NCBI RefSeq assembly: GCF_032062135.1
Contig: NC_092859.1
Location: forward strand, 87,353,164 to 87,417,163
Direction of reading: 5' to 3'
Source of the DNA: Pyxicephalus adspersus
Taxonomy: Eukaryota; Chordata; Amphibia; Anura; Pyxicephalidae
DNA: 64,000 nucleotides
The position numbers were made by a program, and so were the translations under genes. The notes beneath the pieces are model-generated. The model was not told the DNA's origin. It saw only the letters and a list, made by a program, of their open reading frames with translations, and ran no database searches. Positions 48,832-59,282 of this stretch are shown one piece after another (position 1 is the stretch's first letter; each line of letters opens with the position of its first letter).

Positions 48832-51315
48832 TTTTTCAACAGATGTTTGACTGCCTAAAAATATAGTCAAGGAATTCAAGGAACCACTTGTTTGTATGCT
48901 TGGTTGGAAATGCCCCCAATGCTTTATTGCCCTAAAGTAGGGGGGGGGGGGTCAGTAAAAGGACACCACCAGCCTGCAATGTTAACCAAAGAGGGAGTAA
49001 GTTACTTTTTTTTGAATGTTTATATTGGTATAAAAATTGTACAGTACAGTCTAGGTTATTTCAAGCAGTAATCCCTTGAGATATAGTCACTGAGATCAGA
49101 AATCTAAAGAAGGCAAACTAATTGGGAGAACAGTGATGATAACTGCAACATATAATTATCTGAACTCCTCTACAGCATCTAATCCATAGAGCATCAGGGC
49201 TAACATTATTCAGTGCAGATCATGCTGGGTTTACACGATAGCAAACACTACTTCAAATATTTTTTTTTTACCTTTTTAGCCTAAGTGATTTTAGTAAGAC
49301 CCTTCAAAGCTTAAATATCTTAATCCATGTAAAAAACAATTGGCAATTCAATGAATTCAATGACCCTTTCAACAAAAGAACATTTGCTTAGTTTGTTAAT
49401 TCACAGGATCAATATTGCTATAATTTAGAATAGGAGAATTAAAAGAATTTATATACCAAAACAATTAGCAAAGAAAATCATATAAAGTTTAATTATACCT
49501 ATGATATTCTAAGATGTAATATATTGTACTAATATTTTACAATAAAAACATGGAAAGGGGAGTCATTCGTCACATTAAAGAATAATGAACACTCCTAAAT
49601 ATTAGAAGGGAACAGAGATTTTCCAAAGTGAATTTGGTAAAATGTTTCATTTTAAAGTATTTATTTCTTTTTCTGCTTATAAACGGCAACATGCCTCTGA
49701 CTTCTTGTGTAAGAAAATTTTAACTAAGCAATCAATTTTTCTGAAGGTCATGGGAATGCAACAATGAAAATCTCTTGATATTCATCCTTGTTTTGGTATC
49801 CAAATTTGATATGCACATGCATTCTCCAGTTTATCAAACAGAAAATATATAAAATAAATGACAGAAACCATGTAACATTCACCTTCAGAAACAAGTTAGA
49901 AATAGAATCTCCTGTGTTCCCAGTTCCTAAGTCCATTTTAAGCTCACCATAGTGGCCATGGCGGCCAGGAATGTGTACAAGTAAACATCCCTACTTTGAA
50001 CATTTAGGTGAGATTAACTACTAAATCTATCATAGCAGTCTATACCTTTACACAAAAAAATGTTTAGATAAGCTCTGCATATTTGTTGGTTAACATAAAT
50101 GAATTCTGCTGAGATAATGTAAATGTAAATTGTATTTCTTTTTTGGTTGGTTTACAATTATTGCCCGAGACTGCAAGATTTGTAAATACAAAGTGATAAC
50201 CTTCATATTTCTTGTTTCATTTAACATGCACTTTCAGTTAACAGCATGATGTGATCCCCATTACTGCCTATGAGAGAGTACAAAGTACTGCAAACTCATC
50301 TTTATTGTATTATTGACTGTAATATCAATAGAGAAAACTTTTTCATGACATCAGACCACTAATGCTATACCTATACAGCAAGAAGGTGGTGCATAGTTGC
50401 ATCTGCACCATCTATATGGTTTTACAGCTTCTTTGTTTTTATTGAGCATGACATAAAGTTATTGGATGTTTGCAAATTATAGTAATTTATATATAGTAAA
50501 TATACCCTCTGATAATTGTAATGTTACGCTTCCTAACAAACTATAATACGCATTTCTGCAAGACAAAAATTGTCTGAATTAGTTAAAAAATAATTTAGTG
50601 TTCAAAAATATTCTCTCTTTCATGGCCTAAAGTATTAAAATATGAGTGTAAAGTGCAGTTGGTAAAGGATTTCTAAAATAATTCTAATTGAGCATCCATA
50701 ACCACAGTCACAGCAGCCCGTTTCTTAATATTCATTCCCTTGTCTTCAAGGATCAGTCAATCAGACATTTTCAAATGAAATAAAAATAAGTTTATAGAGT
50801 TTTATTCTAGTGACATATTTTCCAATATATTTCATTTTTAGGCCCAAGAAATATTATTGAAATGAAAGTTACAGAAATAACATATTTTTTATATTTATCA
50901 ATCAGGCAGGTAAGTATGTTATAATGCAGAAGGAACATAGCTTGCCCCTTTCTGCAATAAAGCCTTGCCTTATCCTCAATTTTGAAAGAGGAACTTTAGT
51001 TGTAAAACAAAACATATCTACTAATGGATCACTCCTTTATACCCTAGATGTCACACATTTTTAGGTGGTGCACATGCATCACGTAGACAAACTAACTGTA
51101 TGATGCACTGCCGAGACTAATTTGCTGACCATGAAGGCTTTTGTACGCCAGACTTTTCTTGCCCATTCATTTGCTCTAAATTCATACCTGTAGCATTTCG
51201 CTTCTGCACTGGCAGAAACTTTTGGAGAGGGAATAGATTACAGTTGTCATATTCCCATAGTGTTAAAAACGTGACAAAATATGTGAGTCTTGAAACAGGT
51301 TGTAAGACACTTCAA
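48832..51315. other. No gene recognised
   Basis: Contains a G-run at about 48941 and a TTTATATTGGTATAAAAATTG sequence at about 49019 that could be an antisense LINE 3' end. Otherwise unique-looking AT-rich DNA. Confidence 0.4.
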
Positions 51316-51543
51316 TGGGCCTGATTTATTAAAGATCTCCAAGACTGGATAGGATACACTTTCCACAGCGAAACTGTGTAATCCAGCAAACCTGAAATGG
51401 ATTTCCTAAAAGCTATTTGCTATTTGTTAGCAAATGTTTTCAATCTTCGACTAGATCCATTCCAGATTTGTTGGACCACCCAGCTTTACTGATAAAAATG
51501 TGACCTCTCCAACATTGGGGAGCTTGAATAAATCAGGACCAAT
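51316..51543. mobile_element. Palindromic MITE, near full length
   Basis: Starts TGGGCCTGATTTATTAAAG and ends GAGCTTGAATAAATCAGGACCA, with the arms meeting at TTTGCTATTTGTTAGCAAATG. Many arm positions have diverged (for example CCACAGCGAAAC for CATCAGTGAAGC), so it looks older than the 19374 copy. Confidence 0.92.
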
Positions 51544-52231
51544 TTATGAAGTGAAGAGTTATTAAAATTTTTTTCCAAAAAATTAAAAAAAAATGTTTTT
51601 TAATTGTATAAGTGCACCGGTACGCTGAATTTTTTTTTGTTTATTTATTTATTTTCAAAGATTTTATTGGATTTCATGTTTATGGGGTAAAACATAAAAA
51701 AGAAAGGGGAAGGGGGATTTACATTCTGCATACATATTTAGATCTCGCTTAGAACAATTACAGCAGTATAAAAGAATCCCATACATTTTATCTGAAGATA
51801 TCATTAAGAGTGAATTTGCACTTTTTAAATTTGTGACCAAAGCTCTGTAGCTACATATATTCAGAGTGTAAATCACCCTAGAAGACTCTCTGTTTTTAAC
51901 AGTTTGATACTCAGTAACAGGAGCATAGTATTTGGATTATATAGCTACTGAACAATTGCCCATGTAAATTTGTGTAAAAAATATAAATGTATTTTTAAAC
52001 TTTGAAAATTTTGAAGTTTTTTGTTTCATTTTACCTCATTCTGCAACTTCATTTGCATTTTCTTTTGCAATATATATATTAAAATGTGTCTGTAAATATC
52101 TAACTATATCAAAAAACAAATACATACTCAGATATTTACTGGGCTAACTAAAACATGGTAGTTCTAATGAATAGGAAAAAATAGAACTTTAGTCATCATC
52201 TAATTGTGGCTATGCATGTTTAGAAAACCTT
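51544..52231. other. No gene recognised; possible LINE tail near 51,650
   Basis: AAAGATTTTATTGGATTTCATG at about 51656, after a T-rich run, resembles an antisense LINE 3' end, but no coding homology follows. Confidence 0.3.
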
Positions 52232-52385
52232 TAGTGGTCTATTTATAAAGCTGTGAATCTGAGATTCACTAAATCATTCCCTTGTTGAAAATATTTGGGG
52301 TCTATTTGAGGGCAGTAACTGATTCTCCACCAATGAATTTTTTCAGTGAAAGTCAGATCCACTGCTAATCCAATTTTGAGCACTA
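52232..52385. repeat. Possible decayed palindromic repeat
   Basis: Left TTTATAAAGCTGTGAATCTGA and right TTTTTCAGTGAAAGTCAGATCC blocks resemble inverted arms and the motif at 42424-42540. The match is weak. Confidence 0.3.
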
Positions 52386-55204
52386 TGTTATCTATATTCT
52401 CATTTGGTATGAACTCACATTTAATGGGGTTCAGGAAGTGAGCTCATAGGTATCTTACAAGTAGCTATCTACATTCTGGCTACAAACGTTTACAGATAGT
52501 TCATATTAGATAAACTTGATGGATGTCCCGACTTTACTACTGTTGCTGTGCATGTTGGATAGCATTGGTAGCACACTGGTTGATTTCAATTGTAGGCTTT
52601 TCTTTTTTCTTTTATTGGTTTCAATTTTTATCAGGTACAAACTGCTGAGTTCAAATATAAAGGCTGACAGTAGACAGTACATTGTATTTTAAAAATCCTT
52701 TATTTATAATTTTCAATAAAATATATTAAGCCTGATTTATAAAGTTTCTCCAACTCTGGAGGAGAAAGATTTTTAGGACAGAAGTCAAATTCAGTTACTA
52801 AACTTTTTACATGTAAAATGTACATGTATTAATGTATTCCTGATTACACAACTGCATTCATTTGACTCTTTTATGTCTACCTGGAGCTCAGCTTTTGTGA
52901 TACGAGAGTGCCTATTTTCTTAGTTTTTCTAGTGCACAGTATAGAAATCTGTACAGTATAATAATGCTTTTTTATTTTATGGATATAGAAACATTGAAAA
53001 GCCATGAGATTACACAGCTCATATAATGTTTAAAACCATATACTTTATTATAATAAACTATAAGAAGACAAATGTATTTTTAAGCCACTTTGATCAAAAA
53101 CTTCTGAGAAATGCTTGAAGGCAAATATATCATGCCAAGCCAATCCCATTTGATCTTGGTCCCTCAGTGAGAAACTTTCTTTAGGCCAGCAGAAATAAAG
53201 GAAGTAGAAATAATATTTTTGAACATTATAAACTCTTTTGATAAAGATTTTTTTTCAGCAGCATGGAATCCTGATATATTCTTAAATAAATGCAAGATTG
53301 TTTTTTAATCCTAATAATTACGGAGGTTTGAGAACAGGAGGGGTAGAGAAATCAAAAGGGAGACATTTTAAATAACTGCACTGTCTAATCAGTTTACCAA
53401 CCAAATAATTTCCACATGGGATTTACTTAAATAATAAATAATATGCATTGTCTGCATGATTCTGGACAATTGGGGATAGAACAATGTAATGGTATATTCG
53501 ACATTAAGAAGCATCATTATAATCTGTAAAAGAAAATTTCCTTTGCCCAATGTAAAAGCTTTAATCATGCAAGTTTTCTGTTGCTCATAGCTTTTAGGTT
53601 TTACAGTAAAAAAGAAAAAATGTCATTTTCAATGTATAAAAAGTACAGAAAGATAAAAGGTTAAATTCAAAGTTTTGCAATGGTCATTATGTCTCTAGTC
53701 TACATCATAAAAGACTTTACATCAGAAATTCAAATGTTAAAATCCAGGTATTCCAGTTCAATGATGTTCTTTTGTATAGAAATGGATTAATAATTGACAA
53801 AATGCATTGTGTTGAAAACCTGGAGAAAAAAAGAAATGCCTGGTGCAATACTATTTTAAGGAAAATGGACCCAGTAGCCTTAATATCTGTTATTTGACTT
53901 GTACAATTAACATTTGGAAAAATAAAATGGTACACTACTTAGTATTATACAAAATTTGATACCATGTGGAATATTTACATATTACATGTTCTAAATAATA
54001 CAGTAAATATCAAAGTATTTTAGAATGATACTTTTGTCTCTATGTTTAATTTGTCTCTTTCTTTATTATTGCTATATCTTCAGTGTTTGACACCAGACAA
54101 TATCTGATTTGTATGTACTGTACAGACAGTTAAACAGATAATTATATTACTTACAAAAAATTTTTATAAGATAGTTTGATCTAGAAATCTAATTGGGTTG
54201 CCTTTTTGGGGCCAATAAGGTTTATTTCCCCCCAGCAATCAAATTAGAAGTAAAATTATATTTTTTTTGTGAAATTCAGTATTCTATTAGGTTCCAATAT
54301 CTGCTGCCTTTTTATGTTGGGATCATATTTATGATGAAAAACCTTTCATTAGACTGTTGTGCACTATTTCCTACTTGGTGATCTTTAAAGCTATCTTGGG
54401 GAAAAAAAATGGTATACAAACATTAGTCTTAGCATGTAGCTGCAAGTTCATCAAGACCTGATGTTCCTTACTGTGATAGTATTATCGATCAAGGCTGCAT
54501 GGAGGCAGCATGCTATTTATTACCTTACATGCCTTTATATTATATGATATTGTTCTCGATTTACCCTGGGATTATTTTCTATCATGCTTTTTTTCATTGG
54601 CAGATGATATCACTATTTTCTTGAAGCATATTAGAGAATTAAAATAAAAACATATATTAGGATAGTACAGGTAACACTTCAAACAAGTGGCATACAGTTC
54701 CACCTATGCTGAATAGGGCTATTAGTCAGCATGCTGGTGTATCTTTAATGGTAGACCATTTTTGGAACATTGCCCCTTCCTCTAACAATTACCAAAATAC
54801 CATTTATTCTGGATGTATTCACTTTCATCTATCTCTCCCTAGCAAGAATAACATAGACTCCACACGCACAATATGCAGCCCCCATATTTGTATGCATGGT
54901 ATGTGGCAAAATTATTCTGTGGAACATCTGGTACCAGTAGTCAAAGTGCAAATGTAATCTATTGGTGTACTACATGAAAAGATGTGTTCTTTGTGTATGT
55001 CAGATCCAAACATTGATATTGATGCATATTTTAATTGGTCATTATAAGAGGACTTCCTCTTTAAGCTTTTAGATCTGCAGCCTGTTGATCCCACATTTTG
55101 TTAGCATTTACCATAAAATATTTGTACAGTACAATATTCTTTTAAAAGTGTGGGGTCGCTTTAACAGAAATGGCAAACACAAACACACACACACACATAT
55201 AGTG
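52386..55204. other. No gene recognised
   Basis: Long AT-rich stretch. A fragment AAGCCTGATTTATAAAG near 52729 may be a MITE end. A CA-rich microsatellite lies at its right edge (55176-55198). Confidence 0.4.
55176..55198. repeat. (CA)n short microsatellite
   Basis: An ACACAAACACACACACACAC-type run just upstream of the Tc1-derived region. Confidence 0.85.
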
Positions 55205-55414
55205 ATGTTTTAAAGTTTGTGACGCCTTTATGTTCTATGTTCTTATATGAATGTGATTTTAAACATGATCTGATTTCAAACAAGTCCTAAAAACAGATGA
55301 GAAGCTAGTAAAACAAATAAAACAAATGTTATTTATTCACTGCTGCTTTCCTGGATCACACAGACACACACGTGATAGTCTATCTTTAAGTCTTGTAGCG
55401 CTGTAAAAAAAATG

Positions 55415-55480
55415 GACCCTATGTGTCTCATCAACAACTCCTTTTGTGAGGTCCTCAGACACCTCCTTTGTTCAAGCCAT
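55415..55480 (-). pseudogene. Tc1/mariner transposase N-terminus, minus-strand remnant
   Basis: The minus-strand ATG at 55480-55478 opens MA, an in-frame TGA stop, then TKEVSEDLTKGVVDETHR, matching the conserved start of Tc1-like transposases (family consensus has an arginine where the stop is). Homology fades after about 55415. The sequence to about 55205 may be the rest of that element's noncoding flank. Confidence 0.65.
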
Positions 55481-55548
55481 GATTCACATCCACAAATGTG
55501 TTATACATGTGATCAGGGATTCCTGGATACAGATTCTGGCTTTGGTCA

Positions 55549-55725
55549 ATGGATGGGGCCATGTACCATCAAATTTTGGGTGAGCACCTCCTTCCCTCAG
55601 TTAGGGCATTGAAAATGGGTCGTGGATGGGTATTCCAGCATGACAATGACCCAAAACACATGGGCAAAGCAACAAAGGAGTGGTTCAAGAAGAAGCACAT
55701 GAAGGTCCTGGAGTGGTCTAGCCTG
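55549..55725 (+). pseudogene. Tc1/mariner transposase, catalytic-domain fragment
   Basis: The frame contains [20 protein letters not shown] and [17 protein letters not shown]. The HDNDPKH motif holds the second aspartate of the DDE triad. The glutamate region (normally PDLNPIENLW) is missing; the coding sequence jumps after WSSL to 3' flank. It is preceded by [10 protein letters not shown], so the fragment is about 59 residues against about 340 in an intact protein. It is inactive and lies on the opposite strand from the N-terminal remnant 70 bases away. Confidence 0.9.
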
Positions 55726-55850
55726 ACTTTTGAGCACTGGGTTTTTGAGGGTTCATTTGTTGTTATTCTGTTCAGCTACAATAAACCTACAATTACAATT
55801 TTAGACTGGTCATTTCTTTGTCAGAGGGCAAACGTACAAAATCACAAAAT
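55726..55850 (+). mobile_element. Tc1 3' noncoding flank
   Basis: GTTTTTGAGGGTTCATTTG, then AATAAACCTACAATTA, TTTAGACTGGTCATTTCTTTG and GGGCAAACGTACAAAATCA correspond to the 3' flank of Tc1-like elements as I remember them from fish and frogs. The terminal inverted repeat itself is lost where the next repeat begins. Confidence 0.7.
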
Positions 55851-55854
55851 ATGT

Positions 55855-55941
55855 GGGATTCTGATCCGTTGCGCTCTAAAGAGCTTCCTCAGGGGATTTC
55901 TTGAGATTATGAATTGCTGAATACAATTATATGGGAGTGGG
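55855..55941 (-). repeat. Left arm of a large inverted repeat
   Basis: Read on the minus strand it gives CACTCCCATATAATTGTATT, CAGCAATTCATAATCTC, AAGAAATCCCCTGAGGAAGC and TCTTTAGAGCGCAACGG. It pairs with 56331-56423 across about 390 bases. The CTGAGGA ... GCAAC arrangement resembles a decayed hammerhead core. Confidence 0.85.
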
Positions 55942-56330
55942 TCCCAGGATGTTGAAAAGGGTGAAAAGGGAAAAAAGGGAGTGCGATAAGACCAAATTGT
56001 CCTGGAAAAGACAGACAGATTTTTTAGTTGGTTATTTTTTAGTCTATTGTTCAGTTTTATTGGTTATAATTAATGGGAAGATAGGATAATATTTCCATAC
56101 TACCAGGTTATCGGTGTAGGAGAACTTGATGGTATATATATTGTATATACTATTACCTGCATTTCCACTGGGTATTGGTGAAAAACCCTATAAGATCTTG
56201 TAAGGCAAAATATTGAAAACGGTGATATAAAGGGGGTTAATCTTCCATACTGCTTTGGACGTTAGTGTATGGTATGAAAGAGCATAACGTCAGCCTCCAG
56301 CAAAATGGCTTTAGATCCTATAAGGTATTT

Positions 56331-56423
56331 CCACTCCCATATAATCGTATTCAGCAATTCATTATTTCAAGAAATCCCCTGAGGAAGCTCTTTAGAGTGA
56401 AGTGCGTCGGAATTGAGATCCAC
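56331..56423 (+). repeat. Right arm of the inverted repeat, hammerhead-like core
   Basis: Reverse-complement partner of 55855-55941. It includes CCTGAGGA, an AGCTCTTTAGAGT stem-loop and GAAGTGCGTCGG. In the hammerhead ribozyme the conserved core is CUGANGA, stem II, GAAA; here the last element reads GAAG, so it is probably inactive. Such motifs occur in Penelope-like and related elements of amphibians (family knowledge). No Penelope reverse transcriptase is visible. Confidence 0.5.
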
Positions 56424-56645
56424 ATTACTATGTTTATATACCAATCTCATGTGCTTTCCACAACATGGGATTAAGGTGTACAAAATAAACATATGATGTT
56501 TTTATTGTTTAGCCAGGGTAATAGCATAGTTGATCTTTGTTAAGCCTAGGGCCATTTTAAACATTAAAACAAAGTCTTGCACTTTGAAAATACTAATTTG
56601 CCATACCATCCTATCTTTTCTTGATATGATATTGTTTGAAAATTA

Positions 56646-56846
56646 GATTTCATCAGTGAACCTGGTTAGTCCAGCAAACCTGGAATGGATTTCTTAGCTA
56701 TCTGTTAGAGTCATTAGCTATCTGTTAGCAAATGCATTAATTCCTGGACCAGATCCATCCCAGGTTTGTTGGATTACTCAGGTTCGCTGATGAAAGTGTA
56801 TCTTCTCCAGTCTTGGTGAGTTTTAAAAAATCAAGCTCAGTGTGTC
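56646..56846. mobile_element. Palindromic MITE, left end lost, internal duplication
   Basis: Left arm starts at TTTCATCAGTGAACC (outer end missing). The right arm runs to CAAGCTCAGTGTGTCC. At the centre TTAGCTATCTGTTAG occurs twice with a 20-base period (56694-56708 and 56714-56728), a duplication absent from other copies. Confidence 0.88.
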
Positions 56847-59139
56847 CATAGCTAACCACTGGCCATAAAGTAGTGGAAGCTAGAATGTGAAGCTGTAAAG
56901 GTAGACGTTATGGGAAGCTAGAATGGATAATAGGCATGGGGCTAAAATTGTGTTGCGGTTACAGCATCTGTAGAGGAGATACCTTCTTTGGGTTCTACTT
57001 CCTCCTTTCAACAGCAACTATATTTGATACTAACACACAGGAGTGTTGTATAAGAATATGTAGCCCATGACACTTCAATCCAAACTAATTTACCAAAATA
57101 TAGACAACAAAATATAGTATATAGTATAATATAAAGTACCCTTCTACAGAGTAAGGTATCTGGTACACACCAAAGGCCTGTTATTGGGGCTTCTAGGACA
57201 GCCAATGCATAACTGTTACAATATGGTCTTTGTGAATTTCCACATTAATTTACTAGGATTACCAATTTCAAATATTCTGAATCCCCCATAAACCCATTGA
57301 AGCAGTGAATTCAAACTTCATCCCTAAAATAAAACAGAATATTTTAGTTAATGTTCATGCATATTTCATGTTAAAGGTAAATGATCTGTGTAACAGTTAT
57401 AGTGTTATTTACCATCATTCATCAGAAGTATTATCAATCTTGCTATCTTGTGTAAGATTTTGAATGCAAACCAATAGCAATCAGACACAGTTTGCCTAAT
57501 CTTCCTAGTTTTCTCAGATGGTTGCTTACTTATTTGACCTTCATCCTCCTAGGCATATTGAAATGGTGAGATAAAGCTTCCCCTGTCAAACATAATTATT
57601 GTAACCATAAACCCTGTCATTTATAATTATCTTATCTGTAAGCACACTGTTAAAATTGTGAAATATTATCAGCATGTGTACATAAACAAATAGACTTTAA
57701 TTAAAACTATATATTTACATAGCACAATGTTCATAAATGATTTTTTGTGGACTGAGAACATGTCATCAGATGGTATCTTAGAACAGACACTATGCAGTAG
57801 GCTTTCAGAGGTTTAGTGTATGCCATGATCATAAAAAGGTTTATGTTGTCCTCTGCATTGTTCAGTCTTCAATCACTTCTATGTTTTACTCGATATGTAA
57901 GTATATATGTATGTGTATAACATGGCAAAAATTAAAGACTAAATAATGATAGTATGATTTTATTTAAAGGTCTATTAATGTAGGTTTACAGAAAGCTCTT
58001 GCTTGTCTACAACTTAATACTTGGCACAAATAAATTTATGCAATACATTTTTAATGCCAGCTTTTGCAAGTAAAACCTAAAAAAAAAATTCAGAGCATAA
58101 AATCTGATTATTCTTTAAAAATCATTATTTTTTTTTGGGGGGGGGGGTTTAAATATCTTAAATAAAGATATTTATTATGTAGCATAAGATTGATATACAT
58201 TCTGTGCGCGACTCCAAGGCTGGTATGATTTATATAAATCAAAGAAATGGCTTTGTTAAAAAGTCAGATTAGGTAACTATTTTGTTAAATATGTTAGACA
58301 TGTAGTTAAAGACCACATCTGTTACAGCAGGTGCATCTGCACAGCAGAAGAAAAATAACTTCTTTATTTTTTGTCTTTGCATTTAGAGATGTTTACAAGG
58401 TTTCCAAAAGAAACTCCTAATTTTTGTAGCTAAATATTCTGCTTGGTTTTAAGTCCTTTCTATTGTCAGGAAAAATGCACACAAAACAAAAACATATTAG
58501 TTTCTTTGTATTCAAAAAAAGATACAAAAACTAAAATTATCTTGTTTACAATCATTAGGAATAAATAACATGTTTTGCTAATTTTTTATTTTGTATTTAT
58601 TTTAAGATATTCTGTACATATGGGTAGATTTAAAATAAAATATGAAAATATATTAGTTGTTGCACAAATTAAAAATTAGTTTATTTACTTCTTACATTAA
58701 CAATAGTACACAGGTAGCCAGGATAGGTAGCCATTCATCAAATAACTTTAGGCCACAAGGAATGTTTTTCATCAGATTTACATTCATACATATAGGTTGC
58801 ACCATGTCACCTGTCTCTTTCATTAAAAGAAGATCTTTATTAATGAGAATTAAAAAAAGACATTTTAAGAGTTAAGTCATAACTGAGTAAAAAGTAAAAT
58901 TGGCTATCCAACCTGTTCAATCTCTTTTTACCTTGGTGTATCTGCAGGCCTTCAAAAATGTTTGAGACAGTATGAAAATATGCAATACTGCTTTGTCCCC
59001 TCAATGCATTTGACATATAAACTTCCAGGGCAATTACTGGGAAATCCAGTATCATTAACTTTCATGGATTTCAAAAGAGTAATTTCTTACACATCAAAAG
59101 GACAGGAGGGCAGTGATGACAAAATATAATAGATACTAC
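56847..59139. other. No gene recognised
   Basis: AT-rich, with a T-run followed by an 11-base G-run at about 58128-58147. Short frames have no known domain. Confidence 0.45.
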
Positions 59140-59282
59140 TAGATTGTAAGCTCTTCGGGGCAGGGTCCTCTCCTACTGTATCACTGTCTGTATTAGTCTG
59201 TCATTTGAAATCCCCATTTAATGCACAGCGCTGCGTAATATGTTGGCGCTATATAAATCTTGTTTAATAATAATAAAAATAA
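59140..59282 (+). mobile_element. L2-type LINE 3' tail
   Basis: GATTGTAAGCTCTTCGGGGC, AGGGTCCTCTCCTACTG, CAGCGCTGCGTAATATG and TTGGCGCTATATAAAT, ending in TAATAATAATAAAAATAAATA, match the 3' end of L2-group LINEs, where TGTAAGCTC-TTGAGGGCAGGG and a final AATAAAT-type repeat are characteristic. Only the tail is present, as expected for 5' truncation during reverse transcription. Confidence 0.85.

Noticed and set aside
49975..50000. AGTAAACATCCCTACTTTG resembles a miR-30 5' arm
   Set aside because: The first base of the mature form and most of the 3' half do not match, and there is no pairing arm downstream to make a hairpin.
59140..59282. Possible tRNA-derived SINE
   Set aside because: No A-box or B-box promoter motifs are seen, and the sequence fits an L2 3' tail instead.
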